From Mycobacterium sp. (GTDB lineage Bacteria; Actinomycetota; Actinomycetes; Mycobacteriales; Mycobacteriaceae): 12,230 nucleotides of DNA. Below, in pieces: positions 8,293-12,230 of the stretch. The translations under genes and the position numbers were made by a program. Numbering within the stretch: position 1 is the stretch's first letter; each line of letters opens with the position of its first letter. The notes beneath the pieces were generated by a model, which saw only the letters and a list, made by a program, of their open reading frames with translations, did no database searches and was not told the DNA's origin. The stretch is from positions 1 to 12,230 of the forward strand of contig JAFAQO010000235.1 in the NCBI GenBank assembly GCA_019246375.1, given 5' to 3'.

Positions 8293-8709
8293 CTAACCGA
8301 TCAGCGTGCGGCGGATTTCGGCGCCTTTGTCGAGCACCATCAGGATCAGTGTGCGCAGCGCATCGTCGGTGAGGCCACCGCCAGGAAAGTTGTAGCGCAG
8401 CATTACGTCGCCGGCCTTACCGGAGTCGCGCTCGCGGGCGGTCTCGCTGACCTTCTCGACCACGGCCACCGACCCGAGCAGGGTGTTATGAGCCTGTTGG
8501 GCGACTCGGTCACGAATCTTTTTGTCTAGCGGCAGATCCCACGCCAAGATTTGGGTCAGCGAGACCAGGTCGAGGTCTTCGACGATCGTCACCACCCGTA
8601 ACGACGCGAAAGTGCCGTCATGACGGACCGTCAACGCGCCGTCGGGCTCCTCTTCGACAGGCAGGACGTCGCCGAGCAGCGATGCCAGCCGCTGCTGCAG
8701 TGACGGCAT
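8293..8709 (-). CDS. Conserved protein, YbjN-like fold (Rv2360c-like)
   Basis: This is a 138-residue protein with no signal peptide or membrane helix. The ATG at 8709 overlaps the uppS stop by one base (TGATG), which argues for this start over an in-frame ATG at 8763. The pattern is an N-terminal helix ([16 protein letters not shown]), then beta strands (GALTVRHDGTFASLRVV), a helix around LTQILAWDLPLDKKIRDRVA, and a C-terminal LRTLILMVLDKGAEIRRTLIG. This looks like the YbjN / type III secretion chaperone-like fold, which is common and poorly understood in actinobacteria. The fold call is tentative and no function is known to me. It sits at the end of the recO–uppS group at the position of Rv2360c. 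Translational coupling to uppS suggests a shared expression level rather than a proven shared pathway. Confidence 0.75.
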   Translation of the reverse strand: MPSLQQRLASLLGDVLPVEEEPDGALTVRHDGTFASLRVVTIVEDLDLVSLTQILAWDLPLDKKIRDRVAQQAHNTLLGSVAVVEKVSETARERDSGKAGDVMLRYNFPGGGLTDDALRTLILMVLDKGAEIRRTLIG

Positions 8710-9626
8710 CAGGCGCTCCCGAACCGTCGATGCCGTGACGCGTATTCCTCGCAGGCCGCCCACAGGTCGCGGCGGTCGTAATCAGGCCACAACTTGTCGG
8801 AGAAAACGAACTCGGCATAGGCGGCCTGCCACAACATGAAATTGCTGGACCGCTTCTCACCGGAGGTCCGCAGCAGCAGGTCTACATCGGGTATGTCGGG
8901 CCGATGCATGTGCCGGACGATCGTCGACTCGGTGATCCGATCAGGATCGAGCCTGCCCGCGGCAGCTTCGCGGGCGATATGTCTTGTGGCTTCGGTGATT
9001 TCGGTGCGGCCACCGTAGTTCACGCAGTAGTTCACCGTGATGACGTCGTTGCCCTTCGTCATGTTCTCGGCGATCTCCAGTTCTTTGATGACGCTGCGCC
9101 ACAGGCGTGGTCGCGAGCCTACCCACCGTATCCGGACGCCAATGTCATTGAGGTTCTCGCGACGGCGCCGCACGACATCGCGGTTGAAGCCCATCAAAAA
9201 GCGTACTTCCTCGGGCGAACGCTTCCAGTTCTCGGTGGAGAAGGCATAGAGGCTGAGCCACTTGATTCCGACTTCGATTGCGCCACAAACGATGTCGATA
9301 ACGACCGCCTCACCCATTTTGTGGCCCTCGATGCGGGTAAGTCCGCGCTGCGTAGCCCAGCGGCCGTTACCGTCCATCACGATGGCGACGTGACCGGGCA
9401 ATTGGGCGGCCGCGATTCGCGGTGCCGCCGCCTTCGACAGGTGCTGCGGCGGCCGCCGCGGACCGCCGTCCGGCGCCGGAGGCAACTCGGGGAATATCAC
9501 CGGCCAGGTCGACTTGTCGGGAAAGGTCGGGTAGTCGGCGGGCGCCGGGTCGAGCTGCGGGAAGCCGGTCGCGGTCCGCTTGCGCTCAGCCCTCCACTCT
9601 GAGCCGCTGACCGGGTTGCGCACCAT
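8709..9626 (-). CDS. uppS: Long-chain Z-isoprenyl (decaprenyl) diphosphate synthase
   Basis: This is a 305-residue cis-prenyltransferase (Rv2361c-like). It elongates farnesyl diphosphate with isopentenyl diphosphate; in mycobacteria the product is decaprenyl diphosphate, precursor of the lipid carrier for arabinogalactan, lipoarabinomannan and peptidoglycan. The catalytic aspartate is Asp85 in [16 protein letters not shown]. The other conserved blocks are [36 protein letters not shown] and [10 protein letters not shown]. About 70 poorly conserved, proline-rich residues precede the catalytic domain, as in the mycobacterial orthologue. The ATG at 9626 is preferred because AGGA lies eight bases upstream; the ATG at 9635 is only nine bases earlier and the same AGG abuts it. 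The start overlaps the end of recO by about 41 bases, and the stop overlaps the start of the YbjN-like gene. Confidence 0.95.
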   Translation of the reverse strand: MVRNPVSGSEWRAERKRTATGFPQLDPAPADYPTFPDKSTWPVIFPELPPAPDGGPRRPPQHLSKAAAPRIAAAQLPGHVAIVMDGNGRWATQRGLTRIEGHKMGEAVVIDIVCGAIEVGIKWLSLYAFSTENWKRSPEEVRFLMGFNRDVVRRRRENLNDIGVRIRWVGSRPRLWRSVIKELEIAENMTKGNDVITVNYCVNYGGRTEITEATRHIAREAAAGRLDPDRITESTIVRHMHRPDIPDVDLLLRTSGEKRSSNFMLWQAAYAEFVFSDKLWPDYDRRDLWAACEEYASRHRRFGSA

Positions 9627-10425
9627 GGGGCCCATCCTGCCTGACCAGCGCTATGCGACGGTCGGGGAGGCTTTGATCAATACGGTCAACCCGCTCGATC
9701 CGCTCCACCAGCGGCAACGTTCGCAGCTGCCGCTCCAGATGCCATTGCAGGTGGGCGGCCACCAATCCGCTGACGTGGCTGCGGTGCGATTGCGGCGCGG
9801 CCTGGGCGGCCTGCCAGTCGCCGTCGTGCAGCGCAGACATCAAATCCAGCACACCCGGTGGCGGCACGGTCGAACCGGCCGGGCGGCAATGCGCGCAGAC
9901 GCTGCCGCCGGCAGCGACGTGAAACGCCCGATGCGGACCGGGGCTGGCGCATCGGGCGCATTCGGTCAGCGCCGGTGCCCATCCGGCGATCCCCATGGCG
10001 CGCAGCAGGTAGGCATCCAGCACCAGCTCGCGGGGCCGTCGCCCGTCGGCCACCGCCCGCAGCGCGCCCACCGTGAGCCGGTGCAGCGCCGGGGCTGGTG
10101 CCCGCTCCTCACCGGCGAGGCGCTCAGCGGTTTCCAGCATCGCGCACGCGCACGTGTAGCGGCCGTAATCGCTGACGATGTCGGTGGTGAATGCGTCGAT
10201 CGAGACGACCTGGGTGACGATGTCCAGGTTGCGGCCGGGGTAAAGCTGCACGTCGATATGCGAAAACGGCTCCAGCCGCGCGCCGAACTTGCTGCGAGTG
10301 CGGCGCACACCCTTGGCCACCGCGCGGACCAGTCCATGATCGCGGGTCAGCAGGGTGATGATCCGGTCGGCTTCGCCGAGCTTGTGCTGGCGCAGCACCA
10401 CCGCCCGGTCCCGGTACAGCCGCAT
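9586..10425 (-). CDS. recO: DNA repair protein RecO
   Basis: This is a 279-residue protein. RecO acts in the RecF(O)R recombination pathway, annealing single strands and loading RecA on SSB-coated DNA. The N-terminal OB-fold is recognisable: [20 protein letters not shown], then [18 protein letters not shown] and [16 protein letters not shown]. The central helical domain is interrupted by the zinc motif CARC...CAHC (in [13 protein letters not shown] and [12 protein letters not shown]). The ATG at 10425 matches family starts; an in-frame extension to 10518 is not family-like and overlaps amiA2. The last ~20 residues (from about [11 protein letters not shown] to RLRVEG) look divergent and run into the uppS overlap, so the tail is slightly longer than I recall for M. 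tuberculosis (about 265). It diverges from amiA2 over 61 bases. I found no clear TANNNT box for recO in that gap. Confidence 0.95.
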   Translation of the reverse strand: MRLYRDRAVVLRQHKLGEADRIITLLTRDHGLVRAVAKGVRRTRSKFGARLEPFSHIDVQLYPGRNLDIVTQVVSIDAFTTDIVSDYGRYTCACAMLETAERLAGEERAPAPALHRLTVGALRAVADGRRPRELVLDAYLLRAMGIAGWAPALTECARCASPGPHRAFHVAAGGSVCAHCRPAGSTVPPPGVLDLMSALHDGDWQAAQAAPQSHRSHVSGLVAAHLQWHLERQLRTLPLVERIERVDRIDQSLPDRRIALVRQDGPHGAQPGQRLRVEG

Positions 10426-10472
10426 CACACCAGTTTGGCATTGCAATACGACATACTTCCTACCCGCGCCGA

Positions 10473-10478
10473 TAAAGT
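10473..10478 (+). promoter_or_regulatory. Predicted -10 element (TAAAGT) for amiA2
   Basis: TAAAGT matches TANNNT and ends eight bases before the ATG at 10487. Transcription would begin within about two bases of the ATG, giving a leaderless or nearly leaderless mRNA. No Shine–Dalgarno sequence is seen. TTGGCA at 10435 and TTGCAA at 10441 lie too far upstream for a normal -35 spacing. Confidence 0.5.
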
Positions 10479-10486
10479 CTGTACCG

Positions 10487-11950
10487 ATGACGCATCCTCC
10501 ACACTCCCGCTTCCCCACCCTGACTGACCAGCTCTATCGGCTGGCCAGCGGTGAGGTGACGTCCGACGAGCTGGTCCGCCGCTCGCTGCACGCGATCGAC
10601 ATCAGCCAGTCCATGCTGAACGCCTTCCGCGTGGTGCTCACCGAATCGGCGTTGGCCGACGCCGCCGAAGCCGACCGGCGACGCGCCGCCGGTGACCAGG
10701 CGCCGCTGCTCGGCGTCCCGATCGCGGTCAAGGATGACGTCGACATTGCCGGAGTGCCAACGGCTTTCGGCACGTCAGGGTTCGTCCGGCCGGCCACCGA
10801 GGACTCCGAGGTGGTGCGCCGGCTCAAAGCAGCGGGCGCGGTAATCGTCGGCAAGACCAATACCTGCGAACTGGGCCAGTGGCCTTTCACCAGCGGACCC
10901 GCATTCGGGCACACCCGAAACCCGTGGTCACGCAGACACACCCCGGGCGGATCGTCGGGCGGCAGCGCCGCCGCGGTGGCCGCGGGCCTGGTCGCCGCCG
11001 CGATCGGCTCCGACGGCGCCGGCAGCATCCGCATCCCGGCGGCGTGGACGCACCTGGTGGGCATCAAGCCGCAACGTGGCCGAATCTCGACCTGGCCGTT
11101 GCCGGAGGCCTTCAACGGGATCACGGTGAACGGCGTGCTGGCCCGCACGGTCGAGGATGCGGCGTTGGTGCTCGACGCCGCATCCGGCAACGTCGACGGC
11201 GAACTGCACAAACCCCCGCCGGTGACGGTGTCGGAATATGTCGGCACCGCACCCGGACCGCTGAGAATTGCGGTGTCGACCCGATTCCCGTTCACCGGTT
11301 TTCCCGCGAAGCTGCACCCAGAGATCGAGGCCGCGTTGCATTTGGTGGCCGGTCAACTGGAGTTGTTGGGCCATAGCGTCGTTACCGCGAACCCCGATTA
11401 CGGCCTTCGATTGTCGTTGAACTTTTTGTCCCGGTCGACCTCGGGCCTGCTCGATTGGGCCGAACGACTCGGCGACGGCGTTGATCTCGACGAGCGCACC
11501 TTGTCCAACATGCGCATGGGCCGCATGCTCTCGGGGCCTGTGCTACGCAGGGCCCGCGCCCGCGAAGCCCGGGACCAGCGCCGGGTCGGCGCGATTTTCA
11601 ACTTCGTCGATGTGGTGCTGGCGCCGACCACCGCGCAGCCACCGCCGTTGGCGCACGCTTTCGACAAGTTGAGCGGGCTGGCCACCGACCGCGTCATGAT
11701 CGCGGCATGCCCGGTGACCTGGCCCTGGAACCTGCTGGGCTGGCCGTCGATCAACGTGCCGGCGGCATTTACCAACGAGGGCCTGCCCGTCGGTGTGCAG
11801 CTGATGGGCCCGGCCAACAGTGAGGGCATGCTCATCTCGCTGGCCGCCGAGCTGGAGGCGGTGATGGGCTGGGCGGCCAAGCAGCCGCAGGCGTGGTGGA
11901 ACACCGGCACCGAGAAGCCGCCGGTCTCCAGCGGCCCTCCGTCGCGATGA
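10487..11950 (+). CDS. amiA2: Amidase-signature family amidase
   Basis: This is a 487-residue enzyme of the amidase-signature family, which hydrolyses amide bonds with a Ser-cisSer-Lys triad. All three residues are visible: Lys82 in PIAVKDDVDIAG, the cis-Ser156 in the run GGSSGGSAAAVAAGL, and the nucleophile Ser180 in GSDGAGSIRIPAA. The 24-residue distance between the two serines is the family norm. Further blocks are GKTNTCELGQWPFTSGPAFG and the C-terminal WNLLGWPSINVPAAF and GLPVGVQLMG. There is no GatB partner nearby, so this is a stand-alone amidase and not a GatA subunit. The substrate is unknown. Position and length fit M. tuberculosis Rv2363 (AmiA2, about 484). The ATG at 10487 is chosen from the promoter and family start; the frame is open upstream into recO but unsupported. 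No signal peptide is seen, so it is probably cytosolic. Confidence 0.93.
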   Translation: MTHPPHSRFPTLTDQLYRLASGEVTSDELVRRSLHAIDISQSMLNAFRVVLTESALADAAEADRRRAAGDQAPLLGVPIAVKDDVDIAGVPTAFGTSGFVRPATEDSEVVRRLKAAGAVIVGKTNTCELGQWPFTSGPAFGHTRNPWSRRHTPGGSSGGSAAAVAAGLVAAAIGSDGAGSIRIPAAWTHLVGIKPQRGRISTWPLPEAFNGITVNGVLARTVEDAALVLDAASGNVDGELHKPPPVTVSEYVGTAPGPLRIAVSTRFPFTGFPAKLHPEIEAALHLVAGQLELLGHSVVTANPDYGLRLSLNFLSRSTSGLLDWAERLGDGVDLDERTLSNMRMGRMLSGPVLRRARAREARDQRRVGAIFNFVDVVLAPTTAQPPPLAHAFDKLSGLATDRVMIAACPVTWPWNLLGWPSINVPAAFTNEGLPVGVQLMGPANSEGMLISLAAELEAVMGWAAKQPQAWWNTGTEKPPVSSGPPSR

Positions 11951-11981
11951 GGGCCGAACCCCATTAGGTGCGACAAGAACA

Positions 11982-12019
11982 GCCCCTACGAGTTCACCGA
12001 AGCCCAGAGGCCCCTACGA
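11982..12019. repeat. Pair of 10-base direct repeats downstream of amiA2
   Basis: GCCCCTACGA occurs at 11982–11991 and again at 12010–12019, separated by 18 bases. They lie between the amiA2 stop and the era relic. They may be chance or a trace of rearrangement in decaying DNA. Confidence 0.5.
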
Positions 12020-12029
12020 CGTCGACGTC
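12018..12029. repeat. Perfect 12-base palindrome
   Basis: GACGTCGACGTC is its own reverse complement and lies directly next to the 3' end of the era-like relic. It has no loop and no T-run, so it is a poor terminator. No function can be assigned. Confidence 0.4.
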
Positions 12030-12092
12030 TCAAAAGCCTAGCTGCCCAGGTTATTCGGGGTCATACTGCCAGCTCTTGGCGACCTTGACGCG
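12030..12092 (-). pseudogene. era: Relic of the 3' end of era (GTPase Era, KH-domain tail)
   Basis: Read on the minus strand from 12092, 21 codons give RVKVAKSWQYDPE, a TAA (12051–12053), then PGQLGF and TGA (12030–12032). The C-terminus of mycobacterial Era, as I recall it, is RVKVAK-N-WQ-x-DPKQLGRLGF-stop, so the match is in register without gaps. The TAA stands where CAA (Gln) is expected, and the original stop is still in frame. Era is a ribosome-assembly GTPase that binds 16S rRNA through its KH domain. The location is right too: era lies next to amiA2, in the opposite direction, in M. tuberculosis (Rv2364c). Upstream of 12092 the similarity to Era stops and the same frame meets a TGA after about nine further codons. 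A premature stop alone would only shorten the tail; the loss of similarity upstream is what makes this a relic. A functional era may lie elsewhere, or the sequence may contain errors. Confidence 0.6.
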
Positions 12093-12230
12093 CACACGGC
12101 GGCAGCCAACCCGGCCGCGCCGCTGGAACCACTGCGGTCACCAGAGAGCGTCACTCTGGTATCAGTTCCATTAACCACCACTCTGTCACTTGAACCACTG
12201 CCGTAATTCTCTTTGAATCGACCTCGCGCT
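12038..12230 (-). CDS. Partial open frame at the right edge, beta-repeat-like, unknown
   Basis: On the minus strand a frame different from the era relic is open from the window edge (first full codon at 12229) to TAG at 12038–12040, 63 codons. It reads GRFKENYGSGSSDR, then VVVNGTDTRVTLSGD, then RSGSSG, followed by an alanine-rich stretch and MTPNNLGS. The VVVNGTDTRVTLSGD pattern of alternating hydrophobic residues resembles DUF3060-type beta repeats in mycobacterial secreted proteins, but one motif is thin evidence. The last ~18 codons overlap the era relic out of frame, which suggests that a foreign or rearranged coding end was joined to era remnant DNA. The stretch 12140–12230 looks less GC-rich than the rest of the window. 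It could equally be non-coding. Start and function cannot be seen. Confidence 0.3.
   Translation of the reverse strand, partial: ARGRFKENYGSGSSDRVVVNGTDTRVTLSGDRSGSSGAAGLAAAVCASRSPRAGSMTPNNLGS
12126..12204. repeat. Imperfect 13-base direct repeat with 66-base period
   Basis: GAACCACTGCGGT (12126–12138) and GAACCACTGCCGT (12192–12204) differ at one base. The period of 66 bases is exactly 22 codons. On the minus strand the two copies encode the matching SGSS segments on either side of the VVVNGTDTRVTLSGD strand pair, which fits a tandem protein repeat. Confidence 0.5.

Noticed and set aside
11968..12174. 68-codon plus-strand frame after amiA2
   Set aside because: Its composition is unlike a mycobacterial protein, it has no ribosome binding site or motif, and it runs through the palindrome and the era relic.

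Overview
The window reads as chromosomal DNA of a Mycobacterium, probably a slow grower or close relative. It is GC-rich, its proteins closely resemble M. tuberculosis proteins as I remember them, and the order glyS / smtB–zur / YbjN-like–uppS–recO / amiA2 / era-like remnant follows the H37Rv order Rv2357c to Rv2364c. This assignment rests on recall of families and gene order, not on a database search. Coding density is very high, and most gene borders are overlaps or gaps under 120 bases.

Left part (1–3017): the C-terminal part of a FeoB ferrous-iron permease enters from the left edge. It is coupled through an ATGA overlap to a Nfu/NifU-type iron–sulphur scaffold protein. Converging on this pair is dgt, a dNTP triphosphohydrolase of the HD family. 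Middle part (3018–5916): a secreted, membrane-anchored TPM-domain protein with a long helical region and a glycine-rich tail is followed by a small lipoprotein. Both have a TANNNT -10 motif placed so that the mRNA would be leaderless. Next (5917–8270): glyS, for glycyl-tRNA synthetase, runs left. Diverging from it is the zinc-sensing pair smtB–zur, with inverted repeats in the shared control region. Then (8293–10425) come three tightly packed leftward genes, recO, uppS and a YbjN-like gene, covering DNA repair, decaprenyl phosphate precursor synthesis and an unknown role. Diverging from recO is amiA2, an amidase-signature enzyme, again with a leaderless-type promoter.

The right end (11951–12230) holds no intact gene that I can defend. 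Just past amiA2, on the minus strand, 21 codons match the C-terminal end of the GTPase Era (VKVAK-x-WQ-x-DP ... LGF-stop). They carry an internal TAA and are followed upstream by unrelated, less GC-rich sequence. I read this as a relic of era. The upstream sequence is open to the window edge in another frame and encodes a short beta-rich, repeat-like segment.

Most of the window is ordinary core genome. The points most worth a second look are the era relic and its junction, the FeoB–Nfu coupling, the candidate operators before smtB, and the short interval between the TPM gene and glyS, where M. tuberculosis carries a large ESX/PPE/plc block. I see no CRISPR array, tRNA, rRNA, insertion sequence or clear new defence or biosynthetic system.
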